From DATAEK01 sp036258055 (GTDB taxonomy: Bacteria; Acidobacteriota; Vicinamibacteria; Vicinamibacterales; 2-12-FULL-66-21), in assembly GCA_036258055.1 (NCBI GenBank), contig DATAEK010000131.1, forward strand, positions 1 through 47,000: a DNA stretch of 47,000 nucleotides, in the 5' to 3' direction. The first letter of the stretch is position 1. The number at the start of each line of letters is the position of its first letter. Both the position numbers and the translations under genes were made by a program. Positions 15,381 through 24,426 of the stretch are shown piece by piece. The notes below the pieces were generated by a model. The model saw only the letters and a program-made list of their open reading frames with translations. It was not told the DNA's origin and did no database searches.

Positions 15381-17045
15381 ATGCGCGCTGGCTCGATTCC
15401 GGCCTCCCTTCAGAGCTTGCACGGGTACACCCTGCGGGCATTCGGACATGATGTCGTCGCAGGCGTCACCGTCGGGCTGGTGGCGCTGCCTCTCGCGATG
15501 GCGTTCGCCATCGCCTCCGGCCTGACCCCTCAGTCCGGCATTTACTGCGCCGTTATTACCGGATTCATCATCTCCGCCCTCGGCGGATCCCGCTGCCAGA
15601 TTGGCGGTCCGACCGGCGCCTTCGTCGTCGTCGTCGCCGGCATCATCGCGCAGCATGGCGTCAACGGCCTCTTCATGTGCACGATGATGGCCGGCGTGAT
15701 CCTGGTGATCCTCGGGGCCACGGGGATGGGAACCGCCGTCAACTACCTCCCACGGCCGGTCGTGGTCGGGTTCACGAATGGCATCGCGGTGCTCATTGCG
15801 AGCACACAGGTGAAGGACTTCCTGGGGCTGGAGATTTCGAACGTGCCGGCGCAGTTCGCCGGCCGCATGGCGGCGTTGGCGGGCCACCTCGACACCGTGT
15901 CATGGACCGCCGCGGCCCTTGGCATCTCGGCCCTCGCGGTTATCCTCGCGATGCGCCGCTTCGTGCCCGCCGTGCCCGGCACGATCGTCGCACTCGTCGG
16001 CGGTACCGCCGTCGTGATGATCACCGGTCTGCAGACCGAAACGATCGGCACGCGCTTCGGTGGAATACCGTCGGGGCTGCCACCCGTTCACCTTCCGCAC
16101 TTCGAGGCCCACCTCATCCCGCCGTTGCTCGGTCCGGCGCTCACGGTGGCCATGCTCGGTGCGATCGAATCGCTGATGTCGGCTGTCGTGGCCGACCGCA
16201 TGAGCGGCGACCGCCACAACCCCAACGTGGAGCTGGTCGCGCAAGGAATCGCCAACATCTCGTCGCCGATCTTCGGCGGGCTGCCGGCAACCGGTGCCAT
16301 CGCCCGCACCGCGACGAACATCCGGTCCGGCGCCAGAACGCCCGTCGCCGGAATGATCCACGCCGTGACGCTCCTCGTCGTCCTCCTGGCCGGAGCGCCG
16401 CTGGCGCGCTTCATCCCCTTGGCGGTTCTCGCGGCCATCCTGCTGGTAGTCGCCTACAACATGGGCGAATGGCACGAAATACCGAAGCTGCTTCGGCTGA
16501 CGAAGACCGACATCAGCGTGTGGATCGTGACGTTCGCGCTCACGGTGTTCGCGGACCTGACCATCGCGGTGGAAGTCGGGATGATTCTGGCGGCGCTTCT
16601 CTTCATCCGACGCGTCTCGGTCACGACAACGGTGTCGCAAGTGACGTCGGATTACGTGGAATCCGGCCGGCCACATATCCTTCAGGACAAGAAGATCCCG
16701 CCCTTCGTGACCATTTTCCGCATCCACGGCCCGTTTCTGTTCGGCATGACCGACAAGATCAACAGCATCATCGATCAGCTGGCGGATCTTCCCCCGGTCG
16801 TCATCGTCCGGCTTCGCAACATGACGGCGATCGATGCCACGGGCCTCCGCGCGCTCGAGGACCTGGCCGATCAGCTGAGGGCTTCCGGACGGACGCTCGT
16901 GCTATGCGGAGCGCTCGAACAACCGGCGGCACTGATGGAGGCGGCCGAGTTCCATCGCCACGTCGGCGACAGGAACATCTGCGCGAACATCGAGGAGGCG
17001 TTGAAGCGGGCTGACGAATGCGCGGCTATTCCGCCCGTAGCGTGA
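15381..17045 (+). CDS. SulP/SLC26-family anion transporter with C-terminal STAS domain
   Basis: 554 residues. Membrane part (about 15-400) with the signature VAGVTVGLVALPLAMAFAIASG and GPTGAFVVVVAGI, then EVGMILAALLFIRRV; the STAS domain (about 430-550) has VVIVRLRNMTAIDATGLRALEDL. SulP proteins carry sulfate, bicarbonate or C4-dicarboxylates, often as sodium or proton symport; the substrate cannot be told here. I prefer the ATG at 15381 because the -10-like element would otherwise lie inside the gene; an in-frame ATG at 15342 would add 13 residues. Its end overlaps by 20 bases the end of the opposite-strand ADOP permease. Confidence 0.93.
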   Translation: MRAGSIPASLQSLHGYTLRAFGHDVVAGVTVGLVALPLAMAFAIASGLTPQSGIYCAVITGFIISALGGSRCQIGGPTGAFVVVVAGIIAQHGVNGLFMCTMMAGVILVILGATGMGTAVNYLPRPVVVGFTNGIAVLIASTQVKDFLGLEISNVPAQFAGRMAALAGHLDTVSWTAAALGISALAVILAMRRFVPAVPGTIVALVGGTAVVMITGLQTETIGTRFGGIPSGLPPVHLPHFEAHLIPPLLGPALTVAMLGAIESLMSAVVADRMSGDRHNPNVELVAQGIANISSPIFGGLPATGAIARTATNIRSGARTPVAGMIHAVTLLVVLLAGAPLARFIPLAVLAAILLVVAYNMGEWHEIPKLLRLTKTDISVWIVTFALTVFADLTIAVEVGMILAALLFIRRVSVTTTVSQVTSDYVESGRPHILQDKKIPPFVTIFRIHGPFLFGMTDKINSIIDQLADLPPVVIVRLRNMTAIDATGLRALEDLADQLRASGRTLVLCGALEQPAALMEAAEFHRHVGDRNICANIEEALKRADECAAIPPVA

Positions 17046-19467
17046 CCATCGGATCGACGCGCATCGCGCGGCGCGCCGGCACGATACAGCCCACGGCCGC
17101 GGCCGCGAAGAGCAGGAGCGGCACCAGCACGAACGTCGTGGCGTCGTGCGCGGCCACGCCGAAGAGCAGCGCTCGCATGAAGCTCGTCATTCCGAAGGCG
17201 GCAACCAGGCCGAGCACGACGCCGACGGCCGCCAGCGTCAGGCCTTCGGCCATGACGAGCGTCAGCAGATTCCGGGGGCTGGCGCCGAGCGCGAGCCGTA
17301 CACCCATCTCACGCGTCCGTTCGGCAACGGAGAACGAGACGACCGCGTATAACCCAACGAGCGAGAGCGCAAGCGCCAGCCCGGCGAACGTTCCGGCGAG
17401 GAACATCGTGAAGCGCCGGCTCGACACGGACTCGTCCACGACCGCCTTCATTGTCCGCAGCTTGCCAATCGGCTGGTTGCGATCGAGCTCCTGGACCGCT
17501 GCGCGCGCGACTGCCGCAAAGCCGAGCGGTTCGCCAGTGGTCCGCATCACGACCACCATCTGAGCCAACGGATCGGTTGTGTGCCGGACGTACACCTGCG
17601 GGCGCAGGGCACTGTCGAGCGCCGTGTGCCTCGTGTCGCCGACCACGCCTACGACGGTGAACCAGGGGGAATTCTGATTGTAGGCCGTGAGCTTGAGCCG
17701 CTTCCCGATCGCGCTCTGATTCGGCCAGAAGCTGGTCGCCATCGTGGAATTAATCAGGAGGACGGGGGCGGACGGGTCGGCGGACTCGGCCAGCTGTTCG
17801 CCAGACACCTGCGGGATGCCCATCGTGCGGAAGTACTCGGGTGAGACGACGCGATAGTCCGCGACGATCTCCTGTCCTGGATCCGGGGGCGGCTGCCCAT
17901 CGATAGTGATCTGCCTGATATTCTCCGCACCCGTAAGCGGCAGGGCCGAGGTGACCGCAACCGTCTGAACGCCGGGAACCGCCGACAGCCGATCTGTCAG
18001 CCGGCGGAAGAAGTCCACGGTATGCTGACCGTCGTAGACGTTGCGAGGAAGGGCAACCTCCATCGTGAGCAGACCATCGGTCCGGAACCCGGCATCGACG
18101 CTCAGCAGGCGAACGAACGTCTGAATGAGCAGCACCGCGCCGACGAGCAGCACGACCGCCATCGCGACTTCGACGACGACCAGGAGATTGCGCGTGCGGT
18201 GCGCGCGTTGCGCACCAACCGTTCCGCGTGCTCCCTCTCGCAGGGCGTCGCCAACATCTGTACGAGTGGCCTGGAACGCCGGTACCAGGCCGAACGCGAT
18301 GCCCGTCACGCACGAGACGACCAGCGTGAACCAGACGACTCGCAGGTCCAGCGCCGCATTGGCGGCGCCCGGCAAGCTGATCGGCGAGAGGACCGTGAGC
18401 GCGTTCAAGGCAAGCCAGGCGATGGCCAGGCCTACAACGCCGGCCGCGAACGCGATGACGAGGCTTTCGATCAGCAGTTGACGCAGGAGGCGCTTGCGAT
18501 CCGCGCCGAGCGCGGCGCGGATCGACATCTCACGCTGCCGGGCGGCCGCGCGCACCAGCAACAGGTTCGCGACGTTGGCACACGCTATCAGGAGAACGAA
18601 GCCTACGGCGGTCAGGAGCACGAGCAGTGGCGACCGCACGCCCGCGACCAGCTGTTCCCGCAGCGGGATCACCCGAACGGTCCAACCGCCGTTCGACTCC
18701 GGAAAATTCCTGGCGATATCGGCGGCTATCGCGCCAAGGTCGGCTTCAGCGGTCGCCAGGCTGGCGTCGTCGCGCAGGCGCCCCACGAGCGCGAAGCTCT
18801 TGGCCGCGCGGCTTCGCCGCTGCGCAGGGCTCAGGATGTCCAGGGTCCAGACGTCGGGCTCAGCCGAGAATCCCAGGGCTGCGGGCAGATCGGCCGGACC
18901 AGGGAACCGGAACCACTTCGGAAGCACGCCGATGATCGTGGCCGCCTCGCCGTTGACCGAGACGGTCCGATTTACCACGGCCGCATCCTCACCGAAACGT
19001 CGCTGCCACAAACCGTAACCAATCAGCATCAGACGCGGCGATGGGAGATCGTCTGGACGAAACCCACGCCCGATCACCGGCTGCACGCCGAGCGCTTCGA
19101 AGAAGTCCGGGCTGACACGCACGCCCGCAAGACGCTCCGGCTCTCCCGTTCCGGTGATGTTGACGCGTTCGGACCGGACCGACGCGAGTCGCTCGAAGGT
19201 CCGGTTTCTCGAGCGGTAGTCGGTCACGTCACCAGGCGATGAGGGCAGCCGATCGAAGCCGAGCTTCCGCTGGACATCCGCGCTGTATTCCCACGGCACG
19301 ACGAGACGATCGGAACGCGGATACGGCAGGGGTCGGAGCAGAACCGTATCGATGATGCTGAAGATTGCGGCGTTGCCGCCAATGCCGAGAGCCAGGGTAG
19401 CGATCGCCACCACCGCAAAGGCCGGCCTACGGGCGAGTGCGCGGAAGGCCGCGCGAAGGTCCTGCAT
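17026..19467 (-). CDS. Orphan ABC-type permease, ADOP/MacB-FtsX family (full length)
   Basis: 813 residues with the full family layout: QDLRAAFRALARRPAF leader, first membrane helix with LGIGGNAAIFSIID (about 20-45), a MacB periplasmic core domain (about 50-270), FtsX helices with LLIACANVANLLLVRAAARQREMSIRAALGA (about 290-330), a second MacB core and a second FtsX block ending in VAERTREMGVRLALGASPRNLL and PARRAMRVDPMVTLRAE. The two halves are the duplication that gives the family its name. No ATP-binding protein is adjacent. The ATG at 19467 matches the family start; a TTG at 19512 is the longest option. The leader holds a 6-base-stem inverted repeat (CGGACC...GGTCCG, about 19481-19500). 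Confidence 0.93.
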   Translation of the reverse strand: MQDLRAAFRALARRPAFAVVAIATLALGIGGNAAIFSIIDTVLLRPLPYPRSDRLVVPWEYSADVQRKLGFDRLPSSPGDVTDYRSRNRTFERLASVRSERVNITGTGEPERLAGVRVSPDFFEALGVQPVIGRGFRPDDLPSPRLMLIGYGLWQRRFGEDAAVVNRTVSVNGEAATIIGVLPKWFRFPGPADLPAALGFSAEPDVWTLDILSPAQRRSRAAKSFALVGRLRDDASLATAEADLGAIAADIARNFPESNGGWTVRVIPLREQLVAGVRSPLLVLLTAVGFVLLIACANVANLLLVRAAARQREMSIRAALGADRKRLLRQLLIESLVIAFAAGVVGLAIAWLALNALTVLSPISLPGAANAALDLRVVWFTLVVSCVTGIAFGLVPAFQATRTDVGDALREGARGTVGAQRAHRTRNLLVVVEVAMAVVLLVGAVLLIQTFVRLLSVDAGFRTDGLLTMEVALPRNVYDGQHTVDFFRRLTDRLSAVPGVQTVAVTSALPLTGAENIRQITIDGQPPPDPGQEIVADYRVVSPEYFRTMGIPQVSGEQLAESADPSAPVLLINSTMATSFWPNQSAIGKRLKLTAYNQNSPWFTVVGVVGDTRHTALDSALRPQVYVRHTTDPLAQMVVVMRTTGEPLGFAAVARAAVQELDRNQPIGKLRTMKAVVDESVSSRRFTMFLAGTFAGLALALSLVGLYAVVSFSVAERTREMGVRLALGASPRNLLTLVMAEGLTLAAVGVVLGLVAAFGMTSFMRALLFGVAAHDATTFVLVPLLLFAAAAVGCIVPARRAMRVDPMVTLRAE

Positions 19468-19639
19468 GGGAGCCGAATTTCGGACCGATCTCACGGTCCG
19501 AGTGGTGAGCAAGTATATCTCGCGCGTGGCGAGCGGTCGTGAGTTTTGTATGATGAAGCGCCCGCAAACGCGTGTGCGGCGGCCGCGCAGGCCGTCGTGT
19601 GCGCCCGTTCATTCCTCTGAGCGCAGGAGACCCCGCTCG

Positions 19640-20014
19640 ATGCCAAAGCTGACCGTCGAAGGATTTCCCACGGTCGACGTCGAATCAGGCAAGCGTCTCG
19701 TGCTGGCGATCGAGCAGAACGCCGGCGTCGATGTGCTGCACGCCTGCGGTGGCAACGCCCGATGCACGACCTGTCGGGTTGAGTTCGTCGACGGAGAACC
19801 GCCGCGCATGACAGTGGCGGAACAACAAGTACTCGCAGCCAAGGGAGCGACAGGTGTCCGGCTCTCGTGTCAGATCGTGTGCGATCACGACATGACAGTT
19901 CGAGCCATTTCCCGGCTGACGGGAAGTGGCCGGCCGGATCCCGGGCCCCCGCCGGACTCGCAGATCACGCCGCCTCCTGAGTGGATTAGCGCGGCGTCGA
20001 GTACCGCTCTCTAA
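19640..20014 (+). CDS. 2Fe-2S ferredoxin
   Basis: 124 residues. Beta-grasp ferredoxin with cysteines 36, 42, 45 and 77 in the plant/adrenodoxin-like pattern C-x5-C-x2-C-x31-C (HACGGNARCTTCRVEF ... RLSCQIVCDH). A one-electron carrier for an oxygenase, reductase or Fe-S assembly partner; no partner is adjacent. A Pro-rich tail (about 98-115) extends past the domain. AGGAGA 8 bases upstream fixes the start at 19640. Its last 29 bases overlap the end of the opposite-strand dehydrogenase gene. Confidence 0.9.
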   Translation: MPKLTVEGFPTVDVESGKRLVLAIEQNAGVDVLHACGGNARCTTCRVEFVDGEPPRMTVAEQQVLAAKGATGVRLSCQIVCDHDMTVRAISRLTGSGRPDPGPPPDSQITPPPEWISAASSTAL

Positions 20015-21011
20015 TCTGGGGAATCAGGTAATCGCTGAACGCACGGCCGAAGTCGAACTGCGGATCGAATCCCCAGTCCCGGCGCGCCGCCCCGTCGTCG
20101 ACATCCGCCGGCCAGGAATCGACTATCCCCTGACGTTTTGTGTCAGTCTGCCAGGAAATATGCGCCTCTGGGAACGCGCGCAGCACCGTGGATCGAATCT
20201 CGTCAGCGGTGGGACTGAAGGCGGCGACGTTGTATTCCGTGCGCGTCAGGCGGCTCCTCGGCGCCGCCGCCAACCGAAGCAACGCCTCGACGCCGTCCGG
20301 CATCGCCATTAACGGAATGCGCGTGTCTGGCCGGACGAAGCAGGCATACGACTCCCCCCTTGCAGCGGCGTGGATCATCTCGGGCGCGTAGTCCGAGGTG
20401 CCCCCTGACGGGACGGTCGCCGCCGAGATCAGCCCTGGAAAGCGCACGCAGCGGAAGTCCACCTTGCCACTCGGGGGCTCCGCGGCGAGCTGCTTGTAGT
20501 GGCGCGCGTAGTACCGTCCAAGCTGCTCGCAGTACAGCTTGTTGCACCCGTACATCGTCGTGGGGTGCATCCATTGATCTTCGGTGACCTTGCCGGCCGC
20601 GTTCTTCGCATCGAGATTCGGCAAGCCGTAGGCGGCGATGGACGAGGGGTACATGAAGATGACTGGACGTCCGTGCGACTCGGCCTCGTGCTGCGCGAAC
20701 TCCAGCAGGTTCAGGGTTCCGCCCACGTTCACTTCGTGCGCGGCCATCGGCGTGAACTCGGAGCGCGTGGAGAGAAGCGCCGCGAGATGGAAGACCAGCT
20801 CGACCTGGAATTCCGCGAGGACGCGCTCGAGGAGGCTGCGATCCAGGATCGAACCGGTGATCTCCCGATCGACGCGGGAGGCGATCGACTGTTCGAGCCG
20901 CGCGACGTCGAGCGTGACGACGGCACGGTCCGGTTGGCCGGCCAGTCGCGTGATCAGCCCGTGACCGATCTCGCCGCCAGCGCCCGTGATGAGGACGACA
21001 GGTTTGCGCAC
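19986..21011 (-). CDS. NAD-dependent L-threonine 3-dehydrogenase, SDR/epimerase type
   Basis: 341 residues. Rossmann motif ITGAGGEIG (8-16), LVFHLAALLS, EVNVGGTLNLLEFA, catalytic YGCNK (Tyr154, Lys158), then FRCVRFPGLISAATVPSGGTSDYAPEM, YACFVRPDTRIPLM, YNVAAFSPTADEI and VDSWPADVDDGAARRDWGF. These are hallmarks of the short-chain-type threonine dehydrogenase (as in animals and some bacteria), unlike the zinc-dependent E. coli Tdh. Product would be 2-amino-3-ketobutyrate; its usual partner ligase gene (kbl) is not nearby. UDP-glucose 4-epimerase-like enzymes are the alternative, but the C-terminal motifs favour TDH. The start is a GTG at 21011, with TATAAT 8 bases upstream. Confidence 0.85.
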   Translation of the reverse strand: MRKPVVLITGAGGEIGHGLITRLAGQPDRAVVTLDVARLEQSIASRVDREITGSILDRSLLERVLAEFQVELVFHLAALLSTRSEFTPMAAHEVNVGGTLNLLEFAQHEAESHGRPVIFMYPSSIAAYGLPNLDAKNAAGKVTEDQWMHPTTMYGCNKLYCEQLGRYYARHYKQLAAEPPSGKVDFRCVRFPGLISAATVPSGGTSDYAPEMIHAAARGESYACFVRPDTRIPLMAMPDGVEALLRLAAAPRSRLTRTEYNVAAFSPTADEIRSTVLRAFPEAHISWQTDTKRQGIVDSWPADVDDGAARRDWGFDPQFDFGRAFSDYLIPQIRERYSTPR

Positions 21012-21019
21012 GGCCGGGA

Positions 21020-21027
21020 ATTATACT
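21020..21027. promoter_or_regulatory. Overlapping bidirectional promoter
   Basis: In the 24 bases between divergent starts 21011 (-) and 21036 (+), TATAAT on the minus strand (21020-21025) overlaps TATACT on the plus strand (21022-21027). Each ends 8 bases from its start codon. AAAGG before 21036 could also act as a ribosome site. Confidence 0.55.
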
Positions 21028-21035
21028 GAAAGGCC

Positions 21036-22442
21036 ATGCTGCTCCTGTTCGTTGCGCTGCTCCTGAAGATCATGGCACCCGCACAATCGGCGCCGTTCTC
21101 GTTCGACAGGACGATGCGCGTGGACTACTTCCACACCGGTGGACCGGTCACGGGTGAGACGTTCGCGCTCGATCGCGTAGTCAACGACGGCGGGTGGCCC
21201 GGCAGCCGCACGCAACTCGTCGACGCGACCAACCTCGGGACCTATCTCTTCGAAGTCCGGACGAAGAGCGACGGCACCCTGATCTACTCCCGCGGTTTTG
21301 CCTCCGTGTATGGCGAGTGGTCGACGACCGGTGAAGCGAAGCAGGCGCAGCGAACGTTCCACGAGTCGATCAGATTTCCGTGGCCCTCAGGTCCAGTCGT
21401 GATCATGGTCAAGAAGCGCCAGGGCGAGAACCGGTTCGGCACCCTCTGGACGACGGAGATCGACCCGGCATCGCGCTTCGTGAACCAGTCAGCGCCGGTG
21501 AGCCGAGGACAGGTATGGACCGTCGTCGAGAACGGACCAGCGGCCGAGAAGGTCGACCTGCTGCTGATCAGCGAGGGCTACACACCGAGCGAGATGCCGA
21601 AGTTTCACGCCGACGTCAAGCGTTTGGTCGATACGCTCTTCGCCGAGGAACCGTTCAAGGGGCGCCGGACGGACTTCAACATTCGGGGGCTCGATCTGCC
21701 GTCGGCGACGAGCGGAATCAACCGGCCGAACGCCGGCGTGTTCCGTCGGACGCCGCTCTCGACCGAGTACAACATCTTCGATTCCGAACGCTACGTTCTG
21801 ACTCTCGACAACCGGGCACTGCGTGAGGCGGCCTCGGCCGCGCCCTACGAGTTCATCGAGATTCTGGTCAACGAGCGCACCTACGGTGGGGGTGGGATCT
21901 TCAACGATCAGGCGACCGTGGCCGTCGACAGCGCCTTCGCGCCGTACGTCTTCGTCCACGAGTTCGGCCATCACTTCGCGGCGCTGGCTGACGAGTACTA
22001 CACGTCAGACGTCGCCTATGAAACCGGCGCAGCAGAAAAGCCCGAGCCCTGGGAGCCGAACGTGACGGCGCTGCACGATCCAGCCGCGCTCAAATGGCGC
22101 GACCTGGTGCCGAAGGGCGTTCCGCTGCCGACTCCGTGGGAAAAGGAGAGATTCGAGGAATACAGTCGAGCGATTCAGGAGCGCCGGCGTGAGATTCGGC
22201 GGCGCAACGCGCCCGAAGCCGAAATGGATGCGCTCTTCAACGAAGAGCGCGCGTGGGACGAGAAGATGCTGGGCTCGTCGGCTCACGCCGGCGCGGTCGG
22301 GGCTTTTGAAGGTGCGTCGTACGAACCGCGCGGTCTCTACCGGCCCCAGGTCGACTGCATCATGTTCACGCGCGACCGCGTCGGATTCTGCCGGGTCTGT
22401 CAGCGCGCGATTTCGACGATCATCGATCTCTACTCGAAGTGA
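21036..22442 (+). CDS. Exported M64-family metallopeptidase (IgA peptidase family)
   Basis: 468 residues. Signal peptide (about 1-18), an M64 N-terminal beta domain (about 20-150), then the catalytic domain: LLLISEGYTPSEMPKFHAD, FNIRGLDLPSATSGIN and the zinc motif VHEFGHHFAALADEYY (His308, Glu309, His312, Asp319). The family founder cleaves IgA, but most members are secreted enzymes of unknown target; host-related activity should not be assumed. C-terminus contains CIMFTRDRVGFCRVC (last ~25 residues), which may form a disulfide. Divergent from the threonine dehydrogenase. Confidence 0.93.
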   Translation: MLLLFVALLLKIMAPAQSAPFSFDRTMRVDYFHTGGPVTGETFALDRVVNDGGWPGSRTQLVDATNLGTYLFEVRTKSDGTLIYSRGFASVYGEWSTTGEAKQAQRTFHESIRFPWPSGPVVIMVKKRQGENRFGTLWTTEIDPASRFVNQSAPVSRGQVWTVVENGPAAEKVDLLLISEGYTPSEMPKFHADVKRLVDTLFAEEPFKGRRTDFNIRGLDLPSATSGINRPNAGVFRRTPLSTEYNIFDSERYVLTLDNRALREAASAAPYEFIEILVNERTYGGGGIFNDQATVAVDSAFAPYVFVHEFGHHFAALADEYYTSDVAYETGAAEKPEPWEPNVTALHDPAALKWRDLVPKGVPLPTPWEKERFEEYSRAIQERRREIRRRNAPEAEMDALFNEERAWDEKMLGSSAHAGAVGAFEGASYEPRGLYRPQVDCIMFTRDRVGFCRVCQRAISTIIDLYSK

Positions 22443-22459
22443 CGCGCGTCGCGACTTTG

Positions 22460-23335
22460 CTAGAGCCAGACGCTAACGACCGAGACCAGAATCGACAGTG
22501 CAGTCAGCACCAGGCACGCCGCCGCGACGAACAGGTGATCGGTCCGCTCACGGCGCAGCGGATCCAGCCAGGCCCCGGCAAGATACCCACCCGCGAAGCC
22601 GCCGGCGTGCGCGTAATTGTCGACGCCGGGCATGATCAACCCCATCACGAACAACGTGACGGCGTATCCCATCGCTTCGGTGCGAATCAGCGAACTGCCG
22701 CCGCGCCGGCCGTAGTACACGAGCGCCCCGAGGAGCCCGAAAATCGGCGCCGATGCGCCCACGGTGAGCCCCGCGCCCATGAGAAACGGAATCCTTATCG
22801 AACCGAGGTAGTAGCCTGCCAGGCTGCTCAGCAGGAACCCCACCGCACCGGCGATGGTGTAGATGATGACCATGCGCCCCGGACCGTAGATGTCCGCCGT
22901 CGGTGGACCAAGCTGACGCACCCAGAGCATGTTGAAAAGAATGTGCAGCACCCCGCCGTGCAGCCACCCGGCGCTCAGGATGGTCCACCACCGCCCATAG
23001 CCGAACACTGGGATGGCACCGCTTGCGCCAAGTATGAGGAGGACGTTGGAATGGGGAGAAAGGATGGCAAACGGATTACCGTTGCCGAGGACGTTGCCCC
23101 CCAGTGCGACGGTGATGATCAAGCTAATCGCATATAAGGCGGAGCAGCCGTACACAACCAGGGTCACAAAGCCGAGGTCGTTGCCGAACGCGCGCAGCAG
23201 CGGCCCGAAGCCCCACATTCCAGGATTGCGCCGGCCGCACGAGTAGCACTGTTCGTCGTTGACGCCGACCAGCGATCCGCACGACGAGCAGACGACAGAT
23301 CCTGTCCTCTGGCGCTTGAACACTTCTGCAAGCAT
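22460..23335 (-). CDS. Rhomboid intramembrane serine protease with N-terminal zinc ribbon
   Basis: 291 residues. Residues 16-33 form a CxxC/CxxC zinc ribbon (Cys16, Cys19, Cys30, Cys33) ahead of about seven membrane helices. Rhomboid motifs are intact: HGGVLHILFNM (His126, His131, Asn135), the nucleophile in GASAPIFG (Ser195) and the dyad partner in AHAGGFAGG (His243). Rhomboids cut membrane proteins within the bilayer. The zinc ribbon may bind a partner or substrate; that is inference. The start at 23335 is chosen because sequence further upstream runs toward the structured repeat at 23350. Divergent from the epimerase gene. Confidence 0.92.
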   Translation of the reverse strand: MLAEVFKRQRTGSVVCSSCGSLVGVNDEQCYSCGRRNPGMWGFGPLLRAFGNDLGFVTLVVYGCSALYAISLIITVALGGNVLGNGNPFAILSPHSNVLLILGASGAIPVFGYGRWWTILSAGWLHGGVLHILFNMLWVRQLGPPTADIYGPGRMVIIYTIAGAVGFLLSSLAGYYLGSIRIPFLMGAGLTVGASAPIFGLLGALVYYGRRGGSSLIRTEAMGYAVTLFVMGLIMPGVDNYAHAGGFAGGYLAGAWLDPLRRERTDHLFVAAACLVLTALSILVSVVSVWL

Positions 23336-23349
23336 ATCGTTTCTTAATC

Positions 23350-23407
23350 GGTCGCGGGGCCCCATCCCCGCGACCTGCCAGCGCTTCGCTTCGCTCGCGC
23401 CGCTGGT
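23350..23407 (+). repeat. Two-hairpin dispersed repeat, copy 2
   Basis: Hairpin 1: GGTCGCGGGG (23350-23359), loop CCCCAT, CCCCGCGACC (23366-23375), 10 perfect pairs. Hairpin 2: CCAGCG (23378-23383) with CGCTGG (23401-23406). Compared with 10160-10229 the linker CTGCCAGCGC and the end GCTCGCGCCGCTGGTT are conserved, while stem bases change on both sides together. Confidence 0.7.
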
Positions 23408-23449
23408 TACTGGCCTGCGGGTGAAACTTGCAAGGAGTCTGGCGGGCCC

Positions 23450-23492
23450 TGTCTCCTGCCTCCTATGTCCTGTGTCCTGTATCCTGCTCTCC
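23450..23492 (+). repeat. Degenerate heptamer tract before the epimerase start
   Basis: TGTCTCC, TGCCTCC, TATGTCC, TGTGTCC, TGTATCC and an 8-base TGCTCTCC in direct succession (consensus TGTNTCC), ending one base before the ATG at 23494, where a ribosome binding site would be expected. Confidence 0.6.
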
Positions 23493-23493
23493 G

Positions 23494-24426
23494 ATGATTG
23501 TTCTCGTCACCGGCGGTACCGGCTACCTTGGCCGTGCGATCGTGCAGGCGCTGGCTGCTCGCGGGCACGAGCCCGTGATCTTCGCGCGGCGCGCGGCGGA
23601 CAGCCGTCTTCCTGGCAGGCTGATTAGTGGTGACATCCGAGATGCGCGCAACGTCCGTGACGCCGTGCGCGACGTCGACGCGGTGTGCCATGCGGCCGCG
23701 CTCGTGAGCATCTGGCGCCGCCGGCCGCAGGACTTCGACGACGTGAATGTGGAGGGTCTGCGGACGATGATCGCGGCCTGCCGCGGCCGCGGGATCCCGC
23801 GGCTCATCTACACATCGTCTTTTCTCGCGCTGCCACCCTCAGGGCAGGACGTCCCGATAACCGCCAACGACTATCAGCGCACGAAAGTCCTGGCACACGG
23901 CGTCGCGATGCGCGCCATCGACGACGGCGCCCCTCTTGTCGTCATGATGCCAGGCGTCGTTTACGGACCTGGGCCGCGGACTGAGGGAAACCTGGTTGGA
24001 CGTCTCATCGACGATCATCTCGCGAGACGGCTCCCAGGTATCATCGGAGGCGAACGGGTCTGGTCGTACGCATGGACCGACGACGTCGCACACGCCCACG
24101 TGACGGCGCTGGAACGCGCTGCCGTCGGCACGCAATACGTGGTTGGCGGCGAGAACGCTCCGCAGATGCGCATCTTCGAGATCCTGCGGGAGCTTACGGG
24201 CCGGCCGCTGCCCCGCCGAATCCCCTTCCCGCTGGCTTCCATCGCCGGCCGCTTGGAGGAATGGCGGGCGCAGACATTCGGGCATCCGCCTCTCGTGACT
24301 CGCGGCGCGGTGGAGATCTTCCGGCACGACTGGGCTCTGAACAGTGCGCGAAGCGAACAAGAACTCAGCTATCGCATCACGCCGCTCGATCGCGGCATTC
24401 GGGCCGTCGTCGGCGACACTCGATGA
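23494..24426 (+). CDS. NAD(P)-dependent epimerase/dehydratase (dihydroflavonol-reductase-like SDR)
   Basis: 310 residues. Rossmann motif VTGGTGYLG (6-14), DAVCHAAALVS, DVNVEGLRTMI, IYTSS, the catalytic YxxxK as YQRTK, PGVVYGPGPR and WTDDVAHAH. Extended SDR enzyme acting on a nucleotide sugar, sterol or hydroxy-ketone; the substrate cannot be told. The reading frame extends upstream to 23428, but that part is translated heptamer repeat, so the ATG at 23494 is preferred. No purine-rich ribosome site is visible because of the repeats. Stop and next start share ATGA. Confidence 0.9.
   Translation: MIVLVTGGTGYLGRAIVQALAARGHEPVIFARRAADSRLPGRLISGDIRDARNVRDAVRDVDAVCHAAALVSIWRRRPQDFDDVNVEGLRTMIAACRGRGIPRLIYTSSFLALPPSGQDVPITANDYQRTKVLAHGVAMRAIDDGAPLVVMMPGVVYGPGPRTEGNLVGRLIDDHLARRLPGIIGGERVWSYAWTDDVAHAHVTALERAAVGTQYVVGGENAPQMRIFEILRELTGRPLPRRIPFPLASIAGRLEEWRAQTFGHPPLVTRGAVEIFRHDWALNSARSEQELSYRITPLDRGIRAVVGDTR

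Noticed and set aside
15677..17014. 445-codon frame on the same strand inside the SulP gene
   Set aside because: Shifted frame of SulP; His/Arg-rich with no membrane segments.
18022..19242. 406-codon frame opposite the second ADOP permease
   Set aside because: Antisense shadow; the permease frame explains the sequence completely.
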